DNA from: Strongylocentrotus purpuratus
Taxonomy: Eukaryota; Echinodermata; Echinoidea; Camarodonta; Strongylocentrotidae
NCBI RefSeq assembly: GCF_000002235.5
Contig: NW_022145554.1
Span: 186,001-250,000 of the forward strand
DNA: 64,000 nucleotides
Direction of reading: 5' to 3'
In this document: positions 21,576-31,870 of the stretch, piece by piece
Numbering within the stretch: position 1 is the first letter of the stretch
How the letters are laid out: each line of letters starts with the position of its first letter
Program-made: the position numbers and the translations under genes
The notes under the pieces: model-generated
Databases searched by the model: none
What the model saw: only the letters and a program-made list of their open reading frames with translations
Told to the model about the DNA's origin: nothing

Positions 21576-22637
21576 ATGGCGACTACAACTTCTCTGGACA
21601 TCTTAAACAACGCAGAAGCCGACAAAGATCTGGTGGTCTTCGATATTGTACTCTTCATTCTGGACATCTTTCTTAGCTTGGCTTTAAATGGGATCGCCCT
21701 ATTCATTCTAAGACACCAACAAGAACTCCAAGAATACATGCGAGTTCTCTACCAGATTCTTGCAGTATCAAATATGACTTTTGGTGTCCTTTTCGACTTG
21801 TGGAGCATCCTGTGGTATTCGCTTGGAAGCACGAAGAGTTGTGAGATAATCAGCATGGTGTTTCCCTTAGGATATCAAGTCTCCTTAATGTCCATCATGG
21901 CTTGCTTCTGTGGAATCAGTTTCCATCTTTATCTCCTCGTCACGAGACCACTACGCTACTACACGATCATGACCAGAACAAGATTTTACTTCAGTCTGGC
22001 GTCCACTTTCTTGGTGATACTGTTGATCTCTTTGATATATCTACCTATTCCAGAGTCACCCTTTATGAAATTGCAGATAGTAAAAAACTGCTTAGTCCAG
22101 GACCCCAGTTCTCAAGCACAATGGACAATAATGTTCGACACCATTGTTCAAGTTTTTCCTGTATTTGCGACGATGGCATTTACAACGATAATTTATATCA
22201 GGTTACTGTTCATTTTGCATAATTTAAGAAATGTCGCACCCGTACCTGAAACCCTTCGCTACGTTCGTAACCCTACGGATGAATCTGGCTTTGAAAATCG
22301 TCGCCAACATGGTCACCAACCAGAAAATGTCCACAATGATCCCACACATGATGCAAACATGAACTTAGATCGACCGAGCAAGAGGAACTTTAAAGGGTTC
22401 TTCACGATTTTTCTTCTGACAGGTTCTTTTTATATCGTGTGGGCTCCTTATGCTATAGCAATCGTCACACCGTTTCATCCGACTTTCGAGCGCATTTTGT
22501 ACAGGCTTCGGCTTTTCATGACATCGGTGCAGCCCCTGGTTTACTTGGTGACCAACTCTGAAGCGAGAAAACTGTGCTTGACATCGCTCCGACAGTGTCT
22601 CAACAAATTGACTAGAAAGACTAACATTCGAGGTTGA
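21576..22637 (+). CDS. Receptor R6, intronless GPCR, 353 aa
   Basis: The ATG at 21576 has A at -3 and G at +4. The protein is full length. TM1 has LALNGIALFILRH. TM2 has ILAVSNMTFGVLFDLW. TM3 ends FHLYLLVTRPLRYY (HLY 117-119). Loop 2 is one residue longer than in relatives (QIVKNCLVQD, cysteine kept). TM5 has VFPVFATMAF, where the usual CP is FP. Loop 3 is long and includes TDESGFENRRQHGH. TM6 has VWAPYAIA, TM7 QPLVYLVTNSEARKLC. No breaks. N-terminal and loop-2 residues differ most from other copies, as expected if the extracellular face is the variable part. Confidence 0.92.
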   Translation: MATTTSLDILNNAEADKDLVVFDIVLFILDIFLSLALNGIALFILRHQQELQEYMRVLYQILAVSNMTFGVLFDLWSILWYSLGSTKSCEIISMVFPLGYQVSLMSIMACFCGISFHLYLLVTRPLRYYTIMTRTRFYFSLASTFLVILLISLIYLPIPESPFMKLQIVKNCLVQDPSSQAQWTIMFDTIVQVFPVFATMAFTTIIYIRLLFILHNLRNVAPVPETLRYVRNPTDESGFENRRQHGHQPENVHNDPTHDANMNLDRPSKRNFKGFFTIFLLTGSFYIVWAPYAIAIVTPFHPTFERILYRLRLFMTSVQPLVYLVTNSEARKLCLTSLRQCLNKLTRKTNIRG

Positions 22638-22689
22638 TCAAGATACAGCGACTGAAAGACGTCGTCACGACTTTCCTTCTAACTTACTC

Positions 22690-23108
22690 GGAAATATCCA
22701 TAAATATAACGATTTCTAATACTTGTGTACCACCACAAATATTAGATAATTTGAAAAAGCCATTGAAAAAACGAAATAACGCCTTTTACGTTGTATTTCA
22801 GCCAATGCCGATGTTGGCTTTTTTGTTGGAATTTTTCGTGTTGGTTATATTACGCACAAACAGCCGGCCCATGTACTATTATTTTAAATTAAACAATTAA
22901 TTAACAGTCACCTTTTTTTTTTGAAAGTGGAGCTGAATTAGTATGATCGTATTGGCTAAATTTCACACATTTTTGCGTCTAAAATTACCTTCATAGCAAT
23001 TTTAGGTTCTAAAAGGGCATTAGAAATATTATAGATAAGAATAAGAGCAATAACCATGCACTTTGAAGGCATTTGCTGTCTGAAAAGAGAACTCAACTAT
23101 CTCTTTAA
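22690..23108 (-). mobile_element. Truncated MITE of the TTAAAGGGATAG family
   Basis: Reverse-complement match to most of the complete element at 52170-52746: the inner part (TAAATATAACGATTTCTAATAC, CAATGCCGATGTTGGC, AGCAATAACCATGCAC) and one terminus, AACTCAACTATCTCTTTAA at 23090-23108. The other terminus is missing, with the break at 22690 shortly after the R6 3' flank. The ORF overlapping it is a by-product. Confidence 0.8.
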
Positions 23109-23138
23109 CTTTAAACAGCCTTTGTAAATTCCAGCATA

Positions 23139-23501
23139 TTATAACATCTTCTTCTTCCTTTTGAGTACAGACCTCTTTACAGAGTGTTATCGTACTATAC
23201 TGGGGGTGTGTGCAGGTGGACCACTACACCGGGGTTTCCCCCTACTCTTATACGAATAGTGCCGTGGGTTTTTAACGTGCAAAGGTAGAGACTCTTCTCT
23301 ACACGGGGCTCCATATACATCCTATCCGAGGGACGGAGTGTTTTCCACTTAACATAACCTGTGTCTATGAACAAGGGAAGGGGCATGTTAACACACAACG
23401 CAGGCTTCAGTCATCAGCCTGGGTGGGAGTCGAACCCGGGATCTTTGGTTCTACAGACGGACGCTTTACCGACTGAGCCAACTCGCCTGAGCCAACTCGT
23501 T
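23139..23501 (-). mobile_element. tRNA-derived SINE, reverse strand
   Basis: On the reverse strand, GAGTTGGCTCAGTCGGTAAAG (A box) and GGGTTCGACTCCC (B box) sit at 23424-23490, followed by a ~250-base body with GCACGTTAAAAACCCACGG. Relatives at 8530 and elsewhere read CCAGCATATGACATGAATAAAC without the insert, which fixes the borders. Bodies of this kind are widespread in marine invertebrate SINEs. Confidence 0.8.
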
Positions 23502-23590
23502 CATGAATGAACTGAAATGGCACGTTCACAGTGGTGCACGAAACTGCAGTGGTTTTTGTTGTTGTTGCTGATTTGGGGGGTTTGTTTTAA

Positions 23591-23730
23591 GCCTCGGTCA
23601 CGAATGCTTTTACGAACTGCTACGAACGCCGTACGAACGATTTTCAGACAATGGAAATTCGTGAAGACAATGGAAAAACAGGGAGATTAGTACGAAATTA
23701 TCGTTCGTACGAACCTTTGTGACCGTAGCA
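23591..23730. mobile_element. Small MITE with TTAA target site, copy 1
   Basis: Ends GCCTCGGTCAC and GTGACCGTAGC are inverted repeats. TTAA stands on both sides (23587-23590 and 23731-23734). The empty site is seen at 28523 (GTTTTAAGTGAATCGC). The interior is rich in TACGAACG palindromes. TTAA duplication suggests a piggyBac-mobilised element. Confidence 0.8.
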
Positions 23731-23769
23731 TTAATTGAATCGCAAGTAGAAATGAAATATGTGTCCTAA

Positions 23770-23909
23770 GCCTCGGTCACAAATGTCATTACGAACTGCT
23801 ACGAACGCAGTACGAACGATTTTCAGGCAATGGAAATTCGTGAAGACAATGGAAAAACAGGGTGATTAGTACGAAATTATCGTTCGTACGAACCTTTGTG
23901 ACCGTAGCA
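23770..23909. mobile_element. Small MITE with TTAA-like target site, copy 2
   Basis: A second 140-bp copy nearly identical to 23591-23730, in the same orientation and only 39 bases away. Flanks read CTAA and TAAG. Confidence 0.8.
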
Positions 23910-24885
23910 TAAGTATTGGTACTTCACGATATGTAAAACATATTTTCCTAATCTGAACGCCGTGGTGTAAAGAAACGTCGTATAATGAAATGTTTCGATC
24001 GAAAACTCGATAAAGAATCAGGGACCCACTCTAGCTTAAACGTCGGATCGTACGAAAATCGTATAACTGAGCGGGGTTTTTCGTGAGCGCTCCCAATGAT
24101 TGGTCTGCTGTCAACTGACCCCAGTAAACAATTTTGTTTTCCTCATATGATGTTGTTTTCTAGTTTGTTCTCTCCTTTCGGTAGTGTAATGATTCTTTAT
24201 AGGGCGTTTCTTTATACGAGTTACTCACCATCAGCGCGTTTATATAGTGAAGCGTACAGGTGATAACACCAAATATAAATGTATGGTTGTATGTATATAT
24301 ATATATATTCATTAATTAATTTATTGATATATTTATTTATTCATTGATTAAGAAAACACTACGGGTTTGCCTCGGTATATGTAAACAAGCTGTTTGCTTG
24401 TATGAATTCTGATTGTAACGAAAATAAAAGTATTATGCATGCCAAGTAGGATTTGAATGTTTATGTTAATTGTAAATGAATAATGTATCAATGACGTCGT
24501 TAGGGCAAGAGGCAACAATGGTTTCCTTGAGAATATGTTGAAAATAGAAAAGTACAATTTGTCTCTGAATTTATAGTAATTGATGTAACTATGGTAATAC
24601 ACTAATGTAAACATGGTGGTACAACAAACGACAGTTCTGTAATACATTGACGGAACTAGGACAGTATGTTGCTGTAACTATAATACATTGATGTTACCAT
24701 AGTAATAAATATGTGTCTCTAACCGTGTCACTACATTGGTTATATGCGCCTGACGTTCGTTTACATAGATCTTTTGACAGCACACCTAACCAGTTAATTA
24801 CGTATGACGTCCATTAAGCGAATACAATTGTGTACGAATATGGCATTCAAATAATCACGGCGCGATGCTAACGTGTCACACGTAG

Positions 24886-24893
24886 TATAAATA
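24886..24893 (+). promoter_or_regulatory. TATA-like box upstream of R7
   Basis: TATAAATA after CACACGTAG. A MITE inserted 28 bases downstream lengthens the distance to the receptor. Confidence 0.35.
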
Positions 24894-24920
24894 ATTGATG
24901 ACGGCTTTACATAATGCATG

Positions 24921-25019
24921 CAGGTGCGGATCCAGGATTCCTTAGGGGAGGGGGCCCAACTTTTTTTCTTTTTTGCTCCCGAAAATTTGAAAATCGCGCC
25001 GGTCGAAAAGTCGCTCAGT

Positions 25020-25050
<31 letters not shown>

Positions 25051-25180
25051 AGTGAGCACATTTTTTTTTTTGGATCCTCAAAAAAAATTCAATTTGCACC
25101 CCCAACCCCCCAAAAAGGAAAAAATCACGTGATTTTACATGATTTTTTTTTCTCAAGGGGGGGGGGTCCGGGCGCCACTG
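24921..25180. mobile_element. hAT-like MITE with perfect 8-bp target duplication
   Basis: AATGCATG is duplicated exactly on both sides (24913-24920 and 25181-25188). The empty site TTTACATAATGCATGTACAT is present before R4 and R5. Ends are CAGGTGCGGATCCAGG and CGGGCGCCACTG. The 260-bp interior is G-run and poly-A/T rich. It sits between the TATA-like block and R7. Confidence 0.9.
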
Positions 25181-25588
25181 AATGCATGTACATGTTATCA
25201 GGATGGATTAGACTGTGACAGGGAATCAGACGAATGATTAATCCCCTTCTGTCTACCTCATACTTTCAGACGAGAGGGAACAAATATTATTGTAGGGAAC
25301 TCAGGGAACTTGTGCGGGCCGTTTAGCACTCACCTATAGATATTTTATTCGTAAACTTGATTGAAAAATAGACGAGTCGTTAGAATATTCCGTATCTCTG
25401 TTAATTCGTGTGCCCTACTTCTTTCATCTGATCGAACACGTTGGTGAACTTATTCGCAAAATGTTGTGCAGCTAAGCAGAATGTGATAACCAATGACCCG
25501 CTTTATATAGAGGAGATTGTCTTTTCTTGTGATTCTGATCTAACAAAAAGAGATTGTGTCTGATAAAACCCTAATCGTAAAAGGAAAA

Positions 25589-26647
25589 ATTGCGACAACA
25601 CCTCCTCTCATCATCTTAAACAGCACAAAAGTCGGGGCAGATCTGGAGGCTGTCAAAATTGAACTTGTCATTCTCAATATTTGTCTTAACATGACCATGA
25701 ACGGGATCGTCCTAGTCGTTCTAAGACACCAAAAAGAGCTCCAAGAATACATGCGAGTTCTCTACCAGGTTCTTGCAGCGTCAAATATGGCTTTTGTTGT
25801 CCTTTTCAACTTGTGGAGCATCCTGTGGTTCTCACTTGCAAGCACGAAGAGTTGTGAGATAATCAGCTTGGTGTTTCCCTTCGGATATCAAGTCTCCTTC
25901 ATGTCCATCATGGCTTGTCTCTGTGGAATCAGTTTCCATCTTTACCTCCTCGTCACGAGACCACTACGTTACTATACGATCATGACCAGAACACGTTTTT
26001 AATTTAGTCTGGCATCCACTTTCTTATTGATACTGCTAATCTGTTTGATCTATCTACCCATTCCAGAGTCGCCCTTTATAAAATTGTTGATAACACGTTG
26101 CCTAGACCGTGACATCAGTATCCAAGCGCAATGGACATCAATGTTCCACACCATTGTTCAGGTTTGTCCTGTTTTCGCGACGATGGCATTTACAACGATA
26201 ATCCATATCAGGTTACTGCTCATTTTGCGTAATTTAAGAAATGTCGAACCCGTCCCTGAAGCCCTTCGCTACGTCCGTAACCCTCCGGATGTGTCTAGCT
26301 TTGAAAATCGTCGTCATGTTGCGCACCCACCAAAATATAACCACAATGATCCCGCACGCGATGCAAACATGAACTTACATCAACCAAGCAAGCGGAATTT
26401 TAAATGGTTCTTCACAATTTTTCTCCTGACAGGTTCTTTTTATATCGTCTGGACTCCTTATGCTATATCTTCTGTCACACTGTTGCATCCGACTTTCCTG
26501 CGTATTTTGGATAGATTTTGTCTTTGCATGGCATCGGTGCAGCCCCTGGTTTACTTGGTGACCAACTCTGAAGCCAGAAAGCTGTGTTCGACCTCGCTCC
26601 GTCAGTGCCTCAACAAATTGACTTGGAAGACTAATAGTCGAGGTTGA
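25589..26647 (+). pseudogene. Receptor R7, GPCR pseudogene: start lost and one stop
   Basis: The usual start codon reads ATT (25589-25591, AAAAATTGCG). The next in-frame ATGs lie inside TM1. The frame is open through TM1, TM2 and TM3 (FHLYLLVTRPLRYY) until TAA at 26000-26002 replaces a Tyr codon at the start of TM4 (relatives RFYFSL). It is then open again from 26003 to the TGA at 26647, through TM5, long loop 3, TM6 VWTPYAIS and TM7 QPLVYLVTNSEARKLC. An NST glycosylation motif lies in the N-terminus. Two independent lesions make inactivity likely, although no frame has been lost. Confidence 0.9.
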
Positions 26648-26766
26648 TCAAGGTTGATGCTGCTCGCTACAATGGGATTTCAGCTTACCCAACATTTGGA
26701 TCCAGCTCATTTCATTAAATATATAATTTGATTGCACAGAATTTTCGTTTGATCCTGATCGCCATG

Positions 26767-28109
26767 CATATGGAAACGTTCGCTTGTATTTTGTCTCATA
26801 AAAGAAGTTGATCACAAACTGACTCCCACACGGTGTTGAGTGCTCAGGGGTCACGGGCCCCTGGCTTCACCGGGCAGGTAGTTCCATTATGCGAATGGGT
26901 AAATTAGCTACTACAAAATGAGGGGACATATTACATTGTATAACAGGGACACACATTGTTTTTATTGTGCAGAACATACTCTTTTATTAACTTACTTATT
27001 GCATGAAACTATAAAACCAAAATGCATTTTGTATTCTAACAATTGGAGTACAAATAATAATAACAACTGAATGAAATGCATATACACCACAAACACCTGG
27101 GGAGGAAGCATTCATAAATTTGAATACATATAGTTGATAAACGACTCCGATGAAACTATGCAACCAAAATGAAATTTGCGTTCTGGCAATTGGAGTCCAA
27201 AGAATGATAGCAGGTGAATAACATGCTCCAACAGCAACACAAACACCTGGGAAGCTAGGAAGCATCCATAAATTTGAATACTTTAGTTGATAAAAGACTC
27301 CGCATGTGGTCGTTCGTTGGAGCAGAAAGCAGTGGATTCTTAACAACACGAACCCATTCAACAGAATTTCGAAACGTAAATTAAATTTGGCGCGGTTGGA
27401 AAATGTATCTTTCTACCCTGCGACTTTAATGGTACGATCCAGTAATTTAAACAGTAAAATGGCTCTATTTTAAAATTACTTATTAAATACAATCCAAAAC
27501 TTCAGTGATATCAGAAAAAATATGTTAAATCTTACTAATAGTTAAAAAAAGATGTATAAACATTGTGAAAGTGTCGCATTTTACAATATAAGACGCCGAT
27601 TTAGCGAAGATGACGTCATTAGTGCGCTTGCATCAGGGAATTCAAGGACAAAAGGTCAATTCAGACACTGATAAGTTATTGGTCTAGCCTTTTTGTTTCC
27701 TTTATTCCGACAAAATTATACAATCAATCAAAACAAGTTTAATACCAAAAGAAAGCTAACGATTAGTATTTTCATTAACCACTTGCCCCAAAGTCGCTTG
27801 ACCACAGTGAAACGAGTGAGAGCTTGCGAGAGCGGCCAAAGTGCGATTGAAACTCGTTATTTGCTCTTCTCCAACGCAAAATGACACGACATTGTGCCGG
27901 GTAAATGTATTTTTTCCGACGAAAGTACAGAAAATTTGCATATGGTCTTTTTATATTATACTTTATGAAATGTAACCCGAGTGACTTCCGGGCGCCCCAA
28001 TGCTGGAAAGAAACGCACATTTTAGAAAACTTCACTTTTTCATGGAAAAATGCTTATTTGTTCTATGCACGCAAGTCAGATTGAGCGGATGATACAACGT
28101 TTCCATATG
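26767..28109. mobile_element. Unrecognised 1.34-kb insertion with CATATGGAAACGTT ends
   Basis: The ends CATATGGAAACGTT (26767-26780) and AACGTTTCCATATG (28096-28109) are perfect inverted repeats. The element splits the otherwise constant 3'-flank text GATCGCCATGGTCGCCAGGAAC. It contains a two-unit direct repeat with an open frame on the reverse strand (26996-27361) and no recognised transposase. No clear target duplication is visible. Probably a non-autonomous DNA transposon. Confidence 0.7.
26996..27361 (-). CDS. Unrecognised 121-aa ORF with two ~49-residue repeats
   Basis: A reverse-strand open frame inside the insertion at 26767-28109. The two halves are diverged copies of one unit of ~148 bases: GVFYQL...PGVC...PIARTQISFW and GVVYQL...PGVC...PIVRIQNAFW. 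It is hydrophobic throughout and could span membranes. No known family is recognised. The frame is kept across both units, but a real product is unproven. It may be chance coding in a tandem duplication. Confidence 0.25.
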   Translation of the reverse strand: MNGFVLLRIHCFLLQRTTTCGVFYQLKYSNLWMLPSFPGVCVAVGACYSPAIILWTPIARTQISFWLHSFIGVVYQLYVFKFMNASSPGVCGVYAFHSVVIIICTPIVRIQNAFWFYSFMQ

Positions 28110-28935
28110 TCGCCAGGAACTGTACCCATGCTGCCCCGAAACGTGGAACGCACTTGCCACTGTCAGGAGACCTACCCTGTAAGGTGTTCATTTAGCAAAG
28201 GCAGTTTCAAAGGCGCCATGGGAGGCTCAAAAGGTGCTCTCCTGTGAACAATGAAACTTAGTAAATACGAAAATACTGAAATTAACAAAGGTGGTTTAAA
28301 CCTAAGCTGTGGTCTAAACCATACAATTGTTATATACGGTGACCACAATGGTCCAAAATTAATATATTCAAAGATTCTTTTTAACAAAGACCAACAAATA
28401 TTTTATTCTTTGGTAACGAAAAAAAAACCTTAAAATAGACAAAAAAGAGGTAACTGAAATGGCACGTCCACACTAGTGGCGTACGGAACTTCAGCGGTTT
28501 TTGTCGTTGTTGCTATTTTGGGGGTTTGTTTTAAGTGAATCGCAAGTAGAGAAGAAAAAGGTGTCTGCGTGGAACTATACCCGATCAAGCTACGGGCACT
28601 TTACGATATGTAATAAATATTTTCCTAGTCTGACCGCCGTCTAACGAAACGTCGTATAACGAAACGTTTCGAACGAAAACTCGAAAAAGAATCAGGGTCC
28701 CGCTCTAGTCTGAACGTCGTATCGTACGAATATCGTATAACTGTGCGGGGTTTTTCGTGAGCGCTCCCAATGATTGGTCAGCTATCGTGTCAACTGACCT
28801 TGCCAACATCTCTGTTTTCCTTATATGATGTTGTATTCTAGTCTGTACTTTCCTTTCGGTTTCGCCATGATTCTTTATACGGCGTTTCTTTAAACGAGTT
28901 TTCTATAAATGTCCGATAGTCCTAGCAGCCTATTA
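28110..28935. other. Spacer module downstream of R7
   Basis: Paralogous to 8040-8740 and 36050-36560: TAGCAAAGGCAGTTTCAAAGG, GTGACCACAATGG, then ACGTCGTATAACG repeats (28630-28680), ending at the MITE. No gene seen. Confidence 0.6.
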
Positions 28936-29605
28936 TGGCCCGTTCCCACTGGCCGTTGGACACAAAACGTATGTATAAAGGACACAGCGAACGAGCAAAA
29001 TTTCGCGGATGGCTCCATCCGTTTTCATCCGCTCCATAAATGGACAAAATTTGCGAAAATTTACGAAAACACAACGGAAAACAACGGACGTGGGTAGTAT
29101 GTAGCGGGGATGTTAGACGGATGTTAATCGGAAGCCTAGCGGATGGAAGTGGATGACAGCTTTTAATACTTTATATACGAGATGCATACGCTTACATCCT
29201 TTCTATTCCCGTGCTACTAACGATGTATGGACGTTCCATGTACCTTATCTTTCCTCCCTTTTTCCGTTTTCAGCTGCAGCGGATGTGAGTTGCGAGGATG
29301 CCCAGAGGATGCAAAGAGGATACAGCGGACGTTTAACGGATGATAACGGACATAGAACGTTTGTTGCTCGTATTTGTCGCGGATTTACATCGTACACGGC
29401 GGAAGTTCATCCGTTCTAAAAGTTTTGTGCAGCTCAAAACTTTTTGCGCGGATGAAATCACAGTGGACGGATGCTCGATGGATAGAGCGTATGAAACACG
29501 TGTGCAATGAGTACGGAACGGATGCAAAGCGTTTTCCAACGGATGGCAAGATTTGTTTACGTTTTACATCCTCTTTGCATCCGTAAGTGCAGTAGGACCG
29601 GGGCT
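28936..29605. mobile_element. GGCCC-type MITE, 670 bp, rich in GGATG/CATCC
   Basis: Left end TGGCCCGTTCCCACTGG and right end AGTAGGACCGGGGCT are inverted repeats. TTA flanks both sides (28933-28935 and 29606-29608). The empty site CCTATTAGGTCATTC is present at 32768. The interior has dozens of short GCGGATG/CATCCG motifs in both orientations, perhaps subterminal binding sites for a transposase. The several small ORFs in it are chance. Confidence 0.8.
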
Positions 29606-29608
29606 TTA

Positions 29609-30800
29609 GGTCATTCACGTACCCACCATCTGCGAGTTTATATAGTGAAGCGTATACGTGATAACACCAAAAATAAATATTTGTATAATATATGTATATA
29701 TATATTCATTCATTAATTCATTTACATATTTATTTATTCATTGATTAAGAAAACACTATGGGTTTGCCACGGTATATGTAAACGAGCTGTTTGCTTGACT
29801 GTATGAATCCTGATTGTAACAAAAATAAAAGTATTATGCATGCCAAATATGGTTTGAAAGTCTATGTTATTTGTCTTTGCATGGCATCGGTGCAGCCAAT
29901 GAAAGTCTATGTTAATCGTAAATTAATGATGTTATCAATGACGTCGTTAGGGCAAGAGGCAACAATGGTTTCCCGTAGAATATGATGAAATAATAAAGTA
30001 CAATTTGTCTCTGAATTTATAGTAATTGATGTAACTATGGTAATACACTGATGCAAAATGGTGGTACAATAAACTACATTAATACATCGATGGAACTAGG
30101 ACAATAATATGTTGCTGTAACTATCATGAATATGACAATAAATTGATGAAACCATGGTAATAAATATGTGTCTCTAACCGTGTCAATACATTGGTTATAT
30201 AAACCTGACGTTCCTTTTTATAGAGCTTTTGACAACACACCTAACAAAATAATCACGTCCGACGTCCATTAGGCAAACATAATACAATTTTGTACGAATA
30301 TGGCATTTAAATATTCACAGCACGATACTAACATGTCACACTTGGTATGAATAAGTGATGACTGATTCACATATAATTATGTTGAATATCAGGGTGCCTA
30401 GCTAGAACGTGACATGGAATTGAACGAATGATTGATCCGCTTCTGTCTACCTCATACTTTCAGACGAGAGGGAATCAATAATTGTAGGCTTCATTTTCTT
30501 CAGCGATTATCTTTCGCTCGAGATGCAGCTTAAGAAAACCATCGGGGAAGTAGTGCGTACCTCTTAGCAATCAGCTATAGATAAACTTGACTACAAAATT
30601 AGAAGTGAATTTCGTATATCTGGTAATTCGTGTGCCCTAGATCTTTCACCGGGCAAAACTCGTTGGAGAAGCTATGACCAATTTTTTAAAAGCTAAGCAG
30701 AATGTGATAACCAATGATCCGCTTCATATAGAGGAGTTCGTCTTTTCCTGTGGTTCTGATCTAAGAGGAAAAGAGATTGTTTAATACCAGTTTTATCGTA
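29609..30800. other. Upstream region of R8
   Basis: T/A-rich module, minisatellite (30025-30160), conserved block with an altered TATA-like octamer (TATGAATA near 30344), and leader from 30600. A short templated insertion of receptor sequence is at 29870-29900. Confidence 0.65.
29870..29900 (+). other. Templated insertion of receptor TM7 sequence
   Basis: TTGTCTTTGCATGGCATCGG and the following TGCAGCC are identical to the TM7 start of receptors (LCMASVQP). The patch lies between two copies of GAAAGTCTATGTTA (29856-29869 and 29901-29914), a sequence present once in relatives (e.g. near 38990 and 53130). This looks like double-strand-break repair with filler copied from a receptor. Confidence 0.75.
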
Positions 30801-30811
30801 AAAAGAAAAAA

Positions 30812-31870
30812 ATGGCGACTACACCTTCTCTCATCATCTTGAACAACGCAGAAGTTGGGGTAGATATGAAGGCTGTCAATATTGCGCTTGTCATTCTCAA
30901 TATTTTTCTTAACATGACCATGAATGGGATCGTCCTAGTCGTTCTTAGACACCAAAAAGAGCTCCAAGAATACATGCGAGTTCTCTACCAGGTTCTTGCA
31001 GTATCAAATATGGTTTTTGGTGTTCTTCAGAACTTGTGGGGCATCTTCTGGTTCTCACTTAGAAGCACGAAGAGTTGTAAGATAATCAGCTTGGTGTTTC
31101 CCCTAGGATATCAAGTCTCCTTCATGTCCATCATGGCTTGTCTCTGTGGAATCAGTTTCCATCTTTATCTCCTCGTCACGAGACCACTACGCTATTACAC
31201 GATCATGACCAGAACACGATTTTACTTTAGTCTGGCGTCCACTTTCTTGGTGATATTGCTGATCTCTTTGATCTATCTACCCATTCCAGAATCGCCCTTT
31301 ATAAAATTATTGATAACACGTTGCCTAGACCAAGACTCCAGTGTCCAAGCCCAATGGACATCACTGTTTTACACCATTGTTCTGGTATGTCCTGTTTTTG
31401 CGACGATGGCATTTACAACAATAATTTATATCAGGTTACTGTTCATTTTGCATAATTTAAGAATTGTCGCACCTGTCCCTGAAATCCTTCATTACGTCCG
31501 TAATCCTCCGGAAGTATCTGGCGTTGAAAATCGTCGTCATGATGGTCATCCACCAGAGAATTTCTACAATGATCCCGCACGTGATGCAAACATGAACTTA
31601 GGTCGACCGAGCAAGAGGAACTTCAAAGGATTCTTCACGATTCTTCTTCTAACAGGTTCTTTTTATATCGTGTGGGCTCCTTATGCTATAGCATTCGTCA
31701 CACCGCTGCATCCGACTTTCCTGCGTATTTTGGATAGATTTGTTCTTAGCATGGCATCGATGCAGCCCATGATTTCCTTGGTGACCAACTCTGAAGCGAG
31801 AAAACTGTGCTTGACATCACTCCGTCAGTGTCTCAACAAATTGACTAGGAAGACTAATATTCGAGGTTGA
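30812..31870 (+). CDS. Receptor R8, intronless GPCR, 352 aa
   Basis: The ATG at 30812 follows a run of A. Complete frame. TM1 has MTMNGIVLVVLRH. TM2 leads into VLQNLWGIFW. TM3 ends FHLYLLVTRPLRYY (HLY 117-119). Loop 2 has TRCLDQDSSVQAQW. TM5 reads LVCPVFATMAF. Loop 3 is long, with EVSGVENRRHDGHPPENF. TM6 reads VWAPYAIAF. TM7 has MASMQPMISLVTNSEARKLC, so the NPxxY site is QPMIS, as in R2 and R4. Its long spacer and full upstream block suggest an intact transcription unit apart from the altered TATA-like octamer. Confidence 0.92.
   Translation: MATTPSLIILNNAEVGVDMKAVNIALVILNIFLNMTMNGIVLVVLRHQKELQEYMRVLYQVLAVSNMVFGVLQNLWGIFWFSLRSTKSCKIISLVFPLGYQVSFMSIMACLCGISFHLYLLVTRPLRYYTIMTRTRFYFSLASTFLVILLISLIYLPIPESPFIKLLITRCLDQDSSVQAQWTSLFYTIVLVCPVFATMAFTTIIYIRLLFILHNLRIVAPVPEILHYVRNPPEVSGVENRRHDGHPPENFYNDPARDANMNLGRPSKRNFKGFFTILLLTGSFYIVWAPYAIAFVTPLHPTFLRILDRFVLSMASMQPMISLVTNSEARKLCLTSLRQCLNKLTRKTNIRG

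Larger units (their letters stand above)
23910..25560. other. Spacer between R6 and R7
   Basis: ACGTCGTATAATG block near 23970, the T/A-rich module with GGGTTTGCC (24360), minisatellite 24575-24705, TATA-like octamer at 24886, a MITE at 24921-25180, and the leader from 25370. No extra gene. Confidence 0.65.

Noticed and set aside
23424-23490. tRNA gene on the reverse strand
   Set aside because: A and B boxes are present, but the segment is fused to a SINE body and the cloverleaf is incomplete.
24914-25132. Glycine-rich small proteins around G-runs (also at 1510, 16746 and 35345)
   Set aside because: Translations of homopolymer runs inside MITEs, not genes.
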